Source: Cognatiluteimonas weifangensis (GTDB lineage: Bacteria; Pseudomonadota; Gammaproteobacteria; Xanthomonadales; Xanthomonadaceae). From it: a stretch of DNA of 64,000 nt. The first letter of the stretch is position 1, and the number at the start of each line of letters is the position of its first letter. This document shows, piece after piece, positions 52,052 to 62,750 of this stretch. The notes below the pieces were generated by a model. That model had not been told where the DNA came from, searched no databases, and saw only the letters and a program-made list of their open reading frames with translations. The position numbers were made by a program, and so were the translations under genes. Where the stretch lies: the NCBI RefSeq assembly GCF_003416885.1, contig NZ_QVPD01000002.1, positions 248,001-312,000 on the forward strand. The letters are read 5' to 3'.

Positions 52052-52506
52052 GCGTCGACGTCCTCTTGCTTGGCCTTCGCCCCGCGCGCACGTCGGGCGC
52101 CGATGTCGTCCAGCTCGCGCTGGCTGCGCTGCTCGACCACCTTTGCCTCCTCGGCGCGGTAGCTGGCGGCGAGCTTCTCCAGTACCTTGGTGTCGCGGCT
52201 GGCGAGCATCAGGCGGACGCGCTCGACTTCGGTCTGCTGGCGCACGCTGTCGACCACCCGGGTCTGCTGCGCGACCGCGGCGTCGAGCTTGGCGCGGAAG
52301 GCGATGCGGTTGGCCAGCAGCGCCGGTGCGATGGTGGCGTCGCCCGCCGGCGCGGCCGAATACTCCTCCGCATACTGACGCAGCGCCTCCAGCCGCGCCT
52401 CCTGCTCGGCCTGCGCGCGGTCGCGCTCGGCGAGCTGGCGGGCGGCGTCGTCCTGGCGTTGCTGGACCACGCGCAGCAGCGGATCGAGGCGTTCGGAACG
52501 GGTCAT
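52048..52506 (-). CDS. fliJ: Flagellar export protein FliJ
   Basis: A 152-residue protein, nearly all coiled coil, starting [24 protein letters not shown] and rich in Arg, Glu and Gln. FliJ is the central stalk of the FliI ATPase ring and carries export chaperones. The ATG overlaps fliI by 4 bases and the stop overlaps fliK by 4. Sequence conservation in FliJ is low, so the call rests on its coiled-coil pattern, length and place after fliI. Confidence 0.93.
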   Translation of the reverse strand: MTRSERLDPLLRVVQQRQDDAARQLAERDRAQAEQEARLEALRQYAEEYSAAPAGDATIAPALLANRIAFRAKLDAAVAQQTRVVDSVRQQTEVERVRLMLASRDTKVLEKLAASYRAEEAKVVEQRSQRELDDIGARRARGAKAKQEDVDA

Positions 52507-53900
52507 GCGGGCTTTCTCGCGGGATCGTTGGATGGCGGCAGCGCCTCGTCGAGCACGCGCGCGAGGGCGGCGCGGCTGGCCTCGATGTCGGCGGCTTCGC
52601 CGACGTCCTGGCCGAGGAACTGCAGGATCGCCGGCCAGCGCGCCAGCGCCTCGTCCACCAGCGGATCGCTGCCGTGCTGGTAGGCGCCGATCGCGATCAG
52701 GTCGCGCTGCGTGTTGTAGGCGGCCATCAGCTGCTTGAGCTTGCGGATGCGCGCGCGCCAGGGCGCGTCGGTGATTTCCTGCATCACGCGGCTGACCGAG
52801 ACCTCGACGTCGATCGCCGGATACAGGCCGGCGTCGGCGATCCGGCGGGTCAGCACGATGTGGCCGTCGAGGATCGCGCGGGCGGCGTCGGCGATCGGCT
52901 CCTGCTGGTCGTCGCCCTCGGTCAGCACGGTGTAGAAAGCGGTGATCGAGCCGCGGCCGTCGGCGCCGTTGCCGGCGCGCTCGACCAGTTGCGGCAGCCT
53001 GGCGAACACCGATGGCGGGTAGCCGCGCGTGGTCGGCGGCTCGCCCACCGACAGGCCGATCTCGCGCTGCGCGTGGGCGAAGCGGGTCAGCGAATCCATC
53101 AGCAGCAGCACGTGCAGGCCCCGGTCGCGGAACCATTCGGCGATCGCGGTCGCGCGCAACGCGCCGTGCAGGCGCGCCAGCGGCGGCCGGTCGGCGGGCG
53201 TGGCGACCACGACCGAGCGGCGCAGCCCCTCGGCGCCGAGCGTGGTCTCGACGAAATCGCGCACCTCGCGGCCGCGCTCGCCGATCAGGCCGACCACGAT
53301 CACGTCCGCCGCGGTGTAGCGGGTCATCATCCCGAGCAGGGTCGACTTGCCCACGCCCGAGCCCGCGAACAGGCCGATGCGCTGGCCGCGCCCGATCGGC
53401 AGCAGCGCGTTGATCGCGCGCACGCCGACGTCGAGCGAGCGGCTGATCGGTTCGCGCATCAGCGGGTTGATCGCGGTGCCGGCCAGGCCCACCCGGTTCT
53501 CCGGGCGTACCGCACCGCGCCCGTCCAGCGGCGCGCCGTCGCTGTCGATGACCCGGCCGAGCAGGCCTTCGCCGACCGCGACTTCGCCGCGACGATGGGT
53601 GTTGACCACACGCGCGTTCGGCAGCAGGCCCTCGAGGTCGGCGGTGGGCATCAGATAGGTGCGGTCGCCGGCGAAGCCCACGACTTCGGTATCCACCCAG
53701 CGGCCGCCGGAGGTTTCCACCCGGCAGCGCGCGCCCAGCGGCGCACTGCAGCCGGAGGCTTCCAGGGTCAGGCCGACCGCCCGGCGCAGCACGCCCTCGC
53801 GGGCGAGGCCGAGCGCCTCCAGCATCGGATCGGCGCCGCGCAGGCACGCGGCCAGGCGCAGGTTGCGCGCCTCGCGCCAGTGCTCGGCGGGCAGGCTCAT
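52503..53900 (-). CDS. fliI: Flagellum-specific ATPase FliI
   Basis: A 465-residue F1-beta-like ATPase. Walker A is [15 protein letters not shown], Walker B is [21 protein letters not shown] (cited as [11 protein letters not shown]), with [12 protein letters not shown] and SVSRVM near the end. It hydrolyses ATP to load substrates into the flagellar export gate. FliH overlaps its start by 4 bases. The length and all nucleotide-binding residues are as expected. Confidence 0.97.
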   Translation of the reverse strand: MSLPAEHWREARNLRLAACLRGADPMLEALGLAREGVLRRAVGLTLEASGCSAPLGARCRVETSGGRWVDTEVVGFAGDRTYLMPTADLEGLLPNARVVNTHRRGEVAVGEGLLGRVIDSDGAPLDGRGAVRPENRVGLAGTAINPLMREPISRSLDVGVRAINALLPIGRGQRIGLFAGSGVGKSTLLGMMTRYTAADVIVVGLIGERGREVRDFVETTLGAEGLRRSVVVATPADRPPLARLHGALRATAIAEWFRDRGLHVLLLMDSLTRFAHAQREIGLSVGEPPTTRGYPPSVFARLPQLVERAGNGADGRGSITAFYTVLTEGDDQQEPIADAARAILDGHIVLTRRIADAGLYPAIDVEVSVSRVMQEITDAPWRARIRKLKQLMAAYNTQRDLIAIGAYQHGSDPLVDEALARWPAILQFLGQDVGEAADIEASRAALARVLDEALPPSNDPARKPA

Positions 53901-54484
53901 TGCGCGCCCTCTCGCGCTTCCAGGATCGTCTGCATCACCGACCGCAGGCGCGCGTCGAGGGTGCCGTCGATGCGCACGCTCTCGCCGTGCAGGCGCAGCT
54001 CGCCGCGCGCAAGGCTGGTGTCGGCGAGCAGGCGCACGCCGTCCTGCGCGGCCAGGTACGGCGCCAGCACGCCGAGGTCGTCGGGGTGCAGGCGCAGTTC
54101 CGCCTCGCGGGTGGCGCCGCCGATCGTGTCCAGCGCCTGTTGCACGAGATCGGCCAGCAGGCTCGGGTCGGCGACGTAGGCGCGGCCGACCAGCGCGCCG
54201 GCCACGCGCACCGCCAGCTCGGCCAGCGCGTCGGCCACTTCCGCGTCCAGGCGCGCCAGCGGCCGGGTGAAGCCGTCGAGGATGCCTTCCATCTGCGCCA
54301 CCATCCGCCGCACCTCGGCCTGCCCGCTCGCCAGGCCCTCGGCATGGCCGCGGGCGAAGCCGGCGTCGTGGGCCGCCTGCTCGACCGCCTGCAGTTCCTC
54401 GACGCTGTGGCGCGACGCGTCGCCGCCCGCGCGCGCATCCAGCCCGGGTGCGGTCCAGCGCACGACCGCGGGCCGGGCGCTCAT
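53897..54484 (-). CDS. fliH: Flagellar assembly protein FliH
   Basis: A 195-residue protein. The N-terminus has the FliN-docking tryptophan context ([10 protein letters not shown]). A helix with the GxxxG-type repeats common in FliH ([16 protein letters not shown]) leads to a C-terminal domain (about 90-195) that binds FliI. FliH regulates the ATPase and ties it to the C-ring. The ATG overlaps fliG by 4 bases and the stop overlaps fliI by 4. Length is typical. Confidence 0.94.
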   Translation of the reverse strand: MSARPAVVRWTAPGLDARAGGDASRHSVEELQAVEQAAHDAGFARGHAEGLASGQAEVRRMVAQMEGILDGFTRPLARLDAEVADALAELAVRVAGALVGRAYVADPSLLADLVQQALDTIGGATREAELRLHPDDLGVLAPYLAAQDGVRLLADTSLARGELRLHGESVRIDGTLDARLRSVMQTILEAREGAQ

Positions 54485-55476
54485 ACGAAGGTCTCCGTCT
54501 TGGCCGACAGCACGATCTCGCCGCTCTCGGCCATCTTGCGCACGATCGCCAGGATTTCCTTTTGCGCCGCCTCCACTTCGGCCAGCCGCACCGGGCCGCG
54601 CGCTTCCATGTCCTCGACCAGGATCTCGGCCGCGCGCTGGGACATGTTCGAGGTGACCTTGTCCTTGACCCTGGCGTCGGCGCCGCGCAGGGCGATCGCC
54701 AGCTTGTCGCTGGCGACGTCGCGCAGCACCGCCTGCATCGCGCGGTCGTCGATCTCGGCGAGGTTGTCGAACACGAACATCAGGTCGCGGATCTGCACGC
54801 CGAGCGCCTCGTCCACTTCGCCGATCGCGGCCAGCAGCGCCTCGTCCTGGCCGCCGTCCATGAAGTTGAGGATGTTGGCGGCGACCTTGACCCCGCCGAC
54901 CGAGGAGGACTTGAGGTTCTGGCTGCCGGCGAACTGGCGCGCCATGACGTCGTTGAGCTCGTTGAGCGCGTGCGGGGGGATGCCGTCCAGCGTGGCGATC
55001 CGCATCAGCACGTCCGCGCGGGTGCGCTCGGTCAGGCACTTGAGCACCTCGGCGGCCTGGTCCGGGTCCAGGTGCGCCATCACGATGGCGATGATCTGCG
55101 GGTGCTCGTTGCGCACCATCTCGGCGATCGCGCGCGGCTCCATCCACTTCAGGGTGTCCAGGCCGGAAGTGTTGCGGCCCATCAGGATGCGGTCGATCAG
55201 GCCGTTGGCGCGCTCCTCGCCCAGCGCCTGCACCAGCACGGCACGCACGTATTCGTCGGCGCCGGCGCCGAGGCTCGGCTGCGCCAGCACGTCGACGAAC
55301 TCGTCGAAGACCCGGGTGATGGCCTCGCGCGGGACGTTGCCGACGGAGGTCATGGCCAGGCCCAGCTTCTGCACTTCCTTGGCGCTCATGTGCTTGAGCA
55401 CCTCGGCGGCCTGCTGCTCGCCCAGCGAGAGCAGGACGACCGCCGCGCGCTGCACGCCACTGAGGAGCTCGGCCAT
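54481..55476 (-). CDS. fliG: Flagellar motor switch protein FliG
   Basis: A 331-residue FliG. The N-terminal domain includes [22 protein letters not shown], cited as [16 protein letters not shown], the middle domain has the [13 protein letters not shown] motif, and the C-terminal torque domain has the charged ridge ([19 protein letters not shown]). FliG transmits stator force to the rotor and binds FliF and FliM. It starts one base after the fliF stop. No change in the torque-helix charges is evident by eye. Confidence 0.97.
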   Translation of the reverse strand: MAELLSGVQRAAVVLLSLGEQQAAEVLKHMSAKEVQKLGLAMTSVGNVPREAITRVFDEFVDVLAQPSLGAGADEYVRAVLVQALGEERANGLIDRILMGRNTSGLDTLKWMEPRAIAEMVRNEHPQIIAIVMAHLDPDQAAEVLKCLTERTRADVLMRIATLDGIPPHALNELNDVMARQFAGSQNLKSSSVGGVKVAANILNFMDGGQDEALLAAIGEVDEALGVQIRDLMFVFDNLAEIDDRAMQAVLRDVASDKLAIALRGADARVKDKVTSNMSQRAAEILVEDMEARGPVRLAEVEAAQKEILAIVRKMAESGEIVLSAKTETFV

Positions 55477-55477
55477 C

Positions 55478-57172
55478 TCAGGCCTCCTCGCCGACCCAGT
55501 CGCGCACGACTGCCGCGACCCGTTTGGGATCGTTGCTGACCGCGCTGCGCGCAACCTGCAGCTTGTCGTCGAAGCTCATCGCATGGGCGGCGCTCGGGCC
55601 GCGGCTGGCGCCGGGACCGATCGCGACCGGGACCTCCTCGTCGTCGACGAGCTCGGCGCGCACCACCGGCTGCGCATGCGGGCGCGGCTGCAGTAACTGG
55701 CGGAAGGCCGGACGCAGCACGAACCACACCACCAGCAGCACCGCCAGCCCGCCGAGCAGGGTGCGCAGCAGGTCGCGCGCCTGCGGGTCCTGCCAGACCG
55801 GCGGGCCGCCGTCCTCCAGGTCCGGCACGGCGCCGCCGGCGAAGGGCTGGTTGACCACCGACACCACGTCGCCGCGCTGCGCGTCGAAGCCGATCGCCTG
55901 CTGCACCAGGGTCTCGATGCGCTTGAGCTCGGCGGGCGCGAGCACGCGGGTCCGGGTGTTGCCGTCGGCGTCGGGGGCGCCCTGCGGCAGGTTGTCGACC
56001 AGCACCGCGGCGGTGATGCGGCGGATGCGGCCGGGTGCCTGGCGGGTGTGGGTGAGGGTGCGGTCGATCTCGTAGTTGCGCACCGCGGTGCGCGAGGTCG
56101 GCCCGGTGAGCACCGTGCCGTCGTCGTCGGCGGCCGCGGCCTGCGCGGGTTGGGCAGTCGCGGCCGCGGCGGGCTTGCCGTTCGCCGCGGCGGCCGCCGG
56201 CGTGTTGCTGGCGCTGCCGGGCACGCCCTGCGCGGCCGCGTTGCCGGCGGCGGTCGGGGTCGCGTTGCCGGATTCGGCGATCTGCTCGCTGCGCACCATG
56301 CCGGCCTGCGGGCCGTAGGTCTCGCGCGCTTCCTCGGTCTGGGCGAAGTCCATGTCCACGCTGACCTGCGCGCTGACCCGGCCGGGGCCGGTCATCGGCT
56401 CGAGCAGCTGCTGGATGCGCTGCACGTAGACCGCTTCCTGGCGGCGCTGCTGGTCGAAGCGCTCGGCGCCGATGGCGGCCTCGCTGTCGCGGTCGGGCAG
56501 CGACAGCAGGCGGCCGAACTGGTCGACCACGGTGACCCGGTCGGGGGTGAGGTCGGGGATGCTGGACGCGACCAGGCGCTCGATCGCGTCCACCTGGCCC
56601 TGTTCCAGGCTGGCGCCGCTTTGCAGTTGCAGCACCACCGATGCGCTGGCGTCGGCCTTCTGCCGGGTGAAGGCGCTGGGCTTGGGCAGGGCGAGGTGCA
56701 CGCGCGCCTCGCGCACCGGGCGCAGGTTGGCGATGGTGCGCGCGAGCTCGGTTTCCAGCGCGTGCTGGTAGCGCGCGTTCTCGATGAACTGGCTGGTGCC
56801 GAAGCCCTGGTCGCCCTCCATCGCGGCGAAGCCGCCGCCGTCGCTGGCGCCCAGCCCGGCGCTGGCCAGCGCCAGGCGCGCGTCGCCGACGCGGTCGGCC
56901 GGCACCGCCAGCGCGCCGCTGCCGGCATCCAGGCGGAACGGGATCTGCTTGCCGCGCAACAGGTCCGACGCGTCGGCGGTGGACTTGGCGTCGAGCCCGG
57001 CGTAGACCGGCACGAAGCCCGGCTTCTGCGTCCAGAAGAACAGCCACAGGCCGAGCGCGATCGCGGCCGCCGCCACCACCAGCAGGGCCAGCTGCCGCAC
57101 CGCGGGGATGTCCTGCAGCCGGCCGATGTCCTTCAGGCCGCCGGGGGTTTTCGGGAGGGCGATGACGCTCAT
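55478..57172 (-). CDS. fliF: Flagellar MS-ring protein FliF
   Basis: A 564-residue MS-ring protein. It has an N-terminal transmembrane helix (about 28-47) and ring-building motifs with FVPVYAGLDAKSTADASDLL and ARVHLALPKPSAFTRQKADASASVVLQ (cited as VHLALPKPSAF). An insert rich in Ala/Asn lies at about 300-350, a second transmembrane helix follows near 455, and a C-terminal FliG-binding tail closes the protein. It forms the membrane base of the flagellum. A 96-base gap separates it from fliE. Length is typical. Confidence 0.96.
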   Translation of the reverse strand: MSVIALPKTPGGLKDIGRLQDIPAVRQLALLVVAAAAIALGLWLFFWTQKPGFVPVYAGLDAKSTADASDLLRGKQIPFRLDAGSGALAVPADRVGDARLALASAGLGASDGGGFAAMEGDQGFGTSQFIENARYQHALETELARTIANLRPVREARVHLALPKPSAFTRQKADASASVVLQLQSGASLEQGQVDAIERLVASSIPDLTPDRVTVVDQFGRLLSLPDRDSEAAIGAERFDQQRRQEAVYVQRIQQLLEPMTGPGRVSAQVSVDMDFAQTEEARETYGPQAGMVRSEQIAESGNATPTAAGNAAAQGVPGSASNTPAAAAANGKPAAAATAQPAQAAAADDDGTVLTGPTSRTAVRNYEIDRTLTHTRQAPGRIRRITAAVLVDNLPQGAPDADGNTRTRVLAPAELKRIETLVQQAIGFDAQRGDVVSVVNQPFAGGAVPDLEDGGPPVWQDPQARDLLRTLLGGLAVLLVVWFVLRPAFRQLLQPRPHAQPVVRAELVDDEEVPVAIGPGASRGPSAAHAMSFDDKLQVARSAVSNDPKRVAAVVRDWVGEEA

Positions 57173-57268
57173 GGGCGCGTGTGCTTGTCGTCGTTGGTCG
57201 GTCGGGGGGAGGGCGTTGCGTCGTTCTTTCGATCACCCGCCGGTCGGCGGGCGCGACGGAGACCCGGC

Positions 57269-57637
57269 TCAGATCGGCATGTTCATCACTTCCTGGTATG
57301 CCTGGACCAGCTTGTTGCGCACCTCCACGGTGGCGCGGAAGGCGACCTGGGACTGCTGCATGGCGACCATGACGCGAGCGAGGTCGGCCTTGGGGTCGCC
57401 GAGTTCGAAGGCCTGCTGCAGTTCGCTTGCGGTCTGCTGGGTGCGGCTGACGTTGTCGATCGCGTGCGCCATGGTCTGCGCGAAGCCGCCGGCCGCGCCG
57501 CGCGCCTCCGCCGGCCCGCCGACGCCGCCGGGCGGGCCGGGGATGGCGGTCGACGGCGCGGCGTCGGCCGAGATGTCGCGCATGCGCATCTCGTGCGCAC
57601 GGATCTGCGAGAGGATCGAGGAAATCGCGTCGGTCAT
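57269..57637 (-). CDS. fliE: Flagellar hook-basal body complex protein FliE
   Basis: A 122-residue FliE. A central Gly/Ala/Pro-rich segment (about 27-50) precedes the conserved C-terminal part with DPKADLARVMVAMQQSQVAF and AYQEVMNMPI. It joins the MS ring to the rod. The ATG at 57637 stands 41 bases after a textbook sigma-54 promoter, so fliE opens the fliEFGHIJK operon. Length is slightly above the usual ~105 because of the central linker. Confidence 0.95.
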   Translation of the reverse strand: MTDAISSILSQIRAHEMRMRDISADAAPSTAIPGPPGGVGGPAEARGAAGGFAQTMAHAIDNVSRTQQTASELQQAFELGDPKADLARVMVAMQQSQVAFRATVEVRNKLVQAYQEVMNMPI

Positions 57638-57677
57638 GTCGGCGGTTCGTCACGAGCCGGGTGTCTGCCCTGGTACG

Positions 57678-57693
57678 TGCAAGCCGCGTGCCA
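57678..57693 (-). promoter_or_regulatory. Sigma-54 promoter of the fliEFGHIJK operon
   Basis: On the - strand TGGCACGCGGCTTGCA, an exact match to TGGCACG-N4-TTGCA. It lies in the 64 bases between the fleQ stop and the fliE ATG. The upstream fleQ product is the expected activator. Confidence 0.95.
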
Positions 57694-57701
57694 CGCCGGC
57701 G

Positions 57702-59140
<1,439 letters not shown>

Positions 59141-59144
<4 letters not shown>

Positions 59145-59530
59145 GCCTGCGCCTCCGGCGTGCGCCCGGCGACGCGCTCCAGGATCGGCATCACGTCGTG
59201 GATGTAGGCGAGCTTGCTGACGAAGGCGTCGGCGCCGGCGCGCAGGGTGTGCTCGCGGTGCTCGACGTCGTCGAAGTGGCTGGCGATGACGATGAAAGGC
59301 GCGTCGTCCTGGGCCTTGATCAGGCGCGTGGCCTGCAGCCCGCCCATCTCCGGCATGGCGAGGTCCATCAGCACCACGTCCGGGCGCAGCGCCTCGCACT
59401 GGGTGATCGCTTCGATGCCGTTGCCGGCCATGCCCGCGATCTCGATCCAGTCCAGCTTGCGCAGGTGGCGTACCGCGGCGTTGATGAAGCCCGGGTGGTC
59501 GTCCACCAGCAGGATCCTGAGCTTGCGCAT
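59141..59530 (-). CDS. vemR: Single-domain response regulator VemR
   Basis: A 129-residue receiver domain: acidic pair at 10-11 (LLVDDHPGF), phosphoacceptor Asp56 ([12 protein letters not shown]) and the lysine of VSKLAYI. Its place between rpoN and fleQ is that of VemR of Xanthomonas, which affects motility, exopolysaccharide and virulence. The ATG at 59530 follows a good GGAG, and longer readings run into rpoN. It has no output domain, so it must act through protein contacts, perhaps with FleQ. A cognate kinase is not adjacent. Confidence 0.85.
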
Positions 59531-59540
59531 GCCGGTCTCC

Positions 59541-60923
59541 TCAGGCCACCGCCGCGCGCGGCTGGGCGCGGCGGGCCGGCGCCGACGGGATGTCGAGCTG
59601 GTCACGATACTTCGCCACGGTGCGGCGCGCGATGCGCACGCCCTGGCGGGCGAGCAGGCCGGCGATCACGTCGTCGGCCAGCGGAGCGTTGGCCGGCTCG
59701 GTCTCGATCAGGCGCCTGACCATCGCCTTCACCGCGGCGGCGCCCACCTGCGCGCCCTCCAGCCGCACCGCGAACAGGCGCTTGAGCTCGAAGGTGCCGC
59801 GCGGGGTCTGGATGTACTTGCCGGTGGTGATGCGCGAGACGGTGGACTCGTGCATGCCGATCGCGTCGGCGACTTCCTTCAGCGTCAGCGGCGCGATCGC
59901 CTCCTCGCCGCGCTCCAGGAAGGCGCGCTGGCGCTCGACCAGCACCTGGGTCGTGCGCAGCAGGGTCTCGTTGCGCATCGCTACGCCGCGCACCAGCCAG
60001 CGCGCTTCCTCCAGCAGGCCGCGCAGGGCGGCGTGCTGGCCGGGCGCGTCGGCGAGCGCCTGTTCGCAATGCGGGGCGATGCGCACCCGCGGCAGGACCG
60101 CGTCGTTGAGCGCGACCCGCCACTTGCCGCCGGCGTGCCAGGCGACCACGTCGGGGACGATGTGGCCGCTGTCGGCGGCGACCGCTTCGACCGGATGCGG
60201 GCGCAGCGACAGCACCAGCGCGATCGCGGCGTGGACGTCGTCCTCGCCGGCGGCGAGCGCGCCGGCGAGTGCGGCTGCGTCGTGTGCGGCGAGCAGCTCG
60301 AGGTGGTCGGACAGGATGCGCGACGCCAGTTCGCGCGCGCGGCCAGTGGGCTGCAGCGCGAGTTGCGCGCGCAGGCATTCGCCGGGATCGGCCGCGGCCA
60401 CGCCCGGCCATTCGCCGTGCAGCAGGCGCTGCCGCGCGACCTCGAGTTCCTCAGCGGCGATGCCGAGTTCCGTCGCGCCGCGCTGGCCCAGCGCTTGCAC
60501 GTCGTGCTCCAGGTAGCCACGGTCGTCGCAGTGATCCAGCCAGAACGCCGCCATCGCCAGCGCATGCGGCCGCCACTGCAGGGCCAGCAGGGCGAGCAGG
60601 CGCTGGCGCCAGTCGCTGGATTCGCCGGCGGCGATGCGCGCGGTGGCCTCCTCGTCGCCGGCGTGGCCGCCGGCGGACAGGAACATCGGCTCGGGCAACT
60701 CGTCCCACGCGGCGCATTCCTGCGCGGCGGCGTCGGCGGCGGGGGCGTCGTCCTCGGCCTCGTCCTCGACAAGCTGGGACTCCAGCAGCGGATTGCGCTC
60801 CAGCGCCTGGCGCAATTCCATTTCCAGCTGCGGCGCGGTCAGCTGCAGCAGGCGGATGGTCTGCAGCAGTTGCGGCGTCAGGTTGAGCGTCTGCGCCTGC
60901 CGGGCCTGCAATGCCTGTTTCAT
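59541..60923 (-). CDS. rpoN: RNA polymerase sigma-54 factor RpoN (flagellar copy)
   Basis: A 460-residue sigma-54. Region I is glutamine-rich (LNLTPQLLQTIRLLQLTAPQLE, cited as QLLQTIRLLQLTAPQLE), region II is acidic and short, the core-binding and DNA-binding parts have HESTVSRITTGKYIQTPRGTFELK (cited as ESTVSRITTGKYIQ), and the RpoN box is ARRTVAKYRDQL near the end. It reads promoters with GG/GC at -24/-12. Xanthomonads often carry two rpoN genes. This copy, between flagellar regulators, is equivalent to rpoN2. The ATG is preceded by GGAGGGGAG. A 19-base palindrome lies about 100 bases upstream. Confidence 0.96.
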   Translation of the reverse strand: MKQALQARQAQTLNLTPQLLQTIRLLQLTAPQLEMELRQALERNPLLESQLVEDEAEDDAPAADAAAQECAAWDELPEPMFLSAGGHAGDEEATARIAAGESSDWRQRLLALLALQWRPHALAMAAFWLDHCDDRGYLEHDVQALGQRGATELGIAAEELEVARQRLLHGEWPGVAAADPGECLRAQLALQPTGRARELASRILSDHLELLAAHDAAALAGALAAGEDDVHAAIALVLSLRPHPVEAVAADSGHIVPDVVAWHAGGKWRVALNDAVLPRVRIAPHCEQALADAPGQHAALRGLLEEARWLVRGVAMRNETLLRTTQVLVERQRAFLERGEEAIAPLTLKEVADAIGMHESTVSRITTGKYIQTPRGTFELKRLFAVRLEGAQVGAAAVKAMVRRLIETEPANAPLADDVIAGLLARQGVRIARRTVAKYRDQLDIPSAPARRAQPRAAVA

Positions 60924-61025
60924 GCTCCCCTCCGCCGGTGATGTCCCCGGGGATGAGGATGGACAGCGCCTGACGGAATCCGAATCGGGGCGTTCCTGTG
61001 GTCGGGTGGGGGCGGCCCCCAGTCG

Positions 61026-61044
61026 TGTCGGGGAATCCCCGACA
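61026..61044. promoter_or_regulatory. Perfect 19-bp palindrome upstream of rpoN
   Basis: TGTCGGGGAATCCCCGACA, two 9-base arms around one A/T base. It is followed, toward rpoN, by a second GC-rich inverted repeat (GGGGGC/GCCCCC at about 61001-61014). It has no T-run. It could be an operator for a dimeric regulator or the 3' end of the upstream regulator's mRNA. Confidence 0.5.
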
Positions 61045-61063
61045 GCGCGACGCGATTCCGTCG

Positions 61064-61726
61064 CTAGAGCCTGCCGCCGTCGAGCTTGCCATTGCCCAGC
61101 GGCACGGTGCGGTCGTACAGGCGCACCGCCATCCGCAGCAGCTCGACGGCGTTGCGGCAGCCCAGCGCCTCCATGATCCGCGCGCGATGGGTCTCGACCG
61201 TCTTCACGCTGATGCCGAGGTCGGCGGCGATCTGCTTGGTGGTGTGACCCTCGCCGAGCGCGGCCAGGATCTGCCGCTGGCGCGGGGGCAGCGCCTCGAC
61301 GTCGCCCTTCGCCGCCGGTTGCGCGCGCAGCTGTGGCCCCGACACCTGCGGGCTGAGGAAGGTGCGGCCGTTGACCGCGGCGCGCAGCGCGATCTCGAGT
61401 TCGGCCGGCGCGCCCTCCTTGACCACGAAGCCGCTGGCTCCGCGTGCCAGCGCTGCGCGCACGTGCGACGGGTCGTCGTGCATGGACATGATCACCACGG
61501 CGCTGCCGGGCACCACCTGGCGCAGTTCGTCCAGCGCCTCGAAGCCGCTGCGCCCGGGCATGGACAGGTCGAGCAGGATCGCGTCGGGCAGGCATTGCCG
61601 CGCCCGCGCCACCGCCTCGTCCGCGCCGGCGGCCTCCGCCACGACCTCGACCCCGTCGAAGCCCTCCAGCAGCCGGCGCAGGCCGGCCCGCACCAGGGTG
61701 TGGTCGTCGCAGATGAGTACTCGCAA
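61064..61726 (-). CDS. NarL/LuxR-type response regulator
   Basis: A 220-residue regulator from the TTG chosen here. The receiver domain (about 1-120) has DD at 7-8, Asp53 (LLDLSMPGRSG) and a lysine in VVKEG. The LuxR-type HTH (about 145-205) contains RQRQILAALGEGHTTKQIA and VETHRARIMEAL. An ATG at 61768 would add 14 residues, but a sigma-54-type promoter overlaps that codon, so a transcript from it could only use the TTG at 61726. It precedes rpoN on the same strand. Its kinase is unknown. Confidence 0.88.
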   Translation of the reverse strand: MRVLICDDHTLVRAGLRRLLEGFDGVEVVAEAAGADEAVARARQCLPDAILLDLSMPGRSGFEALDELRQVVPGSAVVIMSMHDDPSHVRAALARGASGFVVKEGAPAELEIALRAAVNGRTFLSPQVSGPQLRAQPAAKGDVEALPPRQRQILAALGEGHTTKQIAADLGISVKTVETHRARIMEALGCRNAVELLRMAVRLYDRTVPLGNGKLDGGRL

Positions 61727-61767
61727 AGCGATGGTCCGTGGATCCCCTGTGCCCACCTTAGCCTTCA

Positions 61768-61783
61768 TGCAGGCGAGGTGCCA
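61768..61783 (-). promoter_or_regulatory. Sigma-54-type promoter before the NarL-type regulator
   Basis: On the - strand TGGCACCTCGCCTGCA. The GG and GC pairs are at the correct 10-base spacing, with mismatches only at the G after CAC and the first T of TTGC. It overlaps a possible upstream ATG and would start transcription near 61757, 30 bases before the TTG start. Confidence 0.6.
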
Positions 61784-61865
61784 ACCCGCGCCGCCTGCCG
61801 TCGCGAAAACCGTGCGTTCACGCTGAACGCGGACACGCGGGGTGCGCCGCGCGGACATCGCTCCC

Positions 61866-62435
61866 TCAGGGGAAAGTCGCCCGCCGCCGCCCGGCGACTT
61901 CGCGCCGGTGCACGCGGAACAGGTGCCGTTCGAGCGCTGCGGACAGGCCCGCCCCGAGGCCGACGAAGCGCAGCCACAGGCGCGTGCCGCCGGTGCCCGC
62001 CTCGCTCGCCAGCACCTCGACCGGCAGCCGCAGCACCTGCGGCAGCCAGTCGGACGGCTGCACGCGCAGCCAGCCGGTGGCGCCGCCGGCGACGTCGCCG
62101 TCCCCGGCCTGCAGGCTGGCGCCCAGCGCCGACCAGCGCAGCGGGCGCACGGGATCATGGTCGTGGCCGCGCAGCAGGCTGCCGACGAGGGTGGTCAGCA
62201 GGTCGAGGCGGGCCTCGATGCGCTGCAGGGCGAGGCCGGTGGTGCCGCGTTCCTCGGGCTCCTCGCCGCGGCTGTCCTCGACCAGGGCGAGGGCTTGCAG
62301 GAAGGCTTCGGCGCGCAGGCTTTCCGCCTGCAGCTCCGTGGGCGCGTGCGGCCCGGGGGCGAAGCCTGCGGGGCGGCGCTCCTCGCAGGTCAGCGCCTCG
62401 CCGAACAGCACGGCGTCGGCCTCGCCGGGTTTCAC
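61866..62435 (-). CDS. PilZ-like domain protein of the flagellar locus
   Basis: A 189-residue protein starting with GTG that overlaps the fliT-like stop by 4 bases. A helical N-terminal half (about 30-85, with LQAESLRAEAFLQALALVEDSR and LQRIEARLDLLTTLVGSLL) precedes a beta-rich half containing PLRWSALGASL and ending HLFRVHRREVAGRRR. The layout resembles the atypical helix-plus-PilZ proteins in Xanthomonas flagellar loci. The RxxxR and DxSxxG residues needed for c-di-GMP binding are not clearly present. An alternative is a flagellar accessory protein of unknown fold. It lies between the fliS/fliT-like pair and regulatory genes. Confidence 0.6.
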   Translation of the reverse strand: MKPGEADAVLFGEALTCEERRPAGFAPGPHAPTELQAESLRAEAFLQALALVEDSRGEEPEERGTTGLALQRIEARLDLLTTLVGSLLRGHDHDPVRPLRWSALGASLQAGDGDVAGGATGWLRVQPSDWLPQVLRLPVEVLASEAGTGGTRLWLRFVGLGAGLSAALERHLFRVHRREVAGRRRATFP

Positions 62436-62740
62436 GCGCCGGTGTCCGCGGCCTGGCTGAGGTAGCGGTGCGCGGCGCGGCGCTCGCGTTGCAGGCGGGC
62501 CAGCGCCTCGGCGGCCTGGTCGCGGCGCTGCTGCAGCTCCTGCATCAGCGTTTGTTGCTCGGCGAGCAGCTCGCGCCATGCCGGCAACTGCGCTTCCGGC
62601 GGCGGGTCGATCCACGCGGCGCGCACGGCGTGGTCGTGGCCGCGGACCAGGTCGGTGGCGCGCCCCCAGTCGCCGGCGGCGGCCGCGGCGCGGATGTCTT
62701 CGGTCGGCAGCACGGGCAGGACGCTGGTGCGGCGGTTCAT
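62432..62740 (-). CDS. FliT-like small coiled-coil flagellar protein
   Basis: A 102-residue protein. The first half is helical with DWGRATDLVRGHDHAV, and the second is a long Gln/Arg/Glu-rich coiled coil (about 58-95, LLAEQQTLMQELQQRRDQAAE and RERRAAHRYLSQA). FliT, the chaperone for FliD, has a similar size and the same place after fliS. Primary conservation of FliT is weak, so the name is based on context and helix pattern. The start lies 10 bases after the fliS stop. Confidence 0.6.
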   Translation of the reverse strand: MNRRTSVLPVLPTEDIRAAAAAGDWGRATDLVRGHDHAVRAAWIDPPPEAQLPAWRELLAEQQTLMQELQQRRDQAAEALARLQRERRAAHRYLSQAADTGA

Positions 62741-62750
62741 GGTCGTTCTC

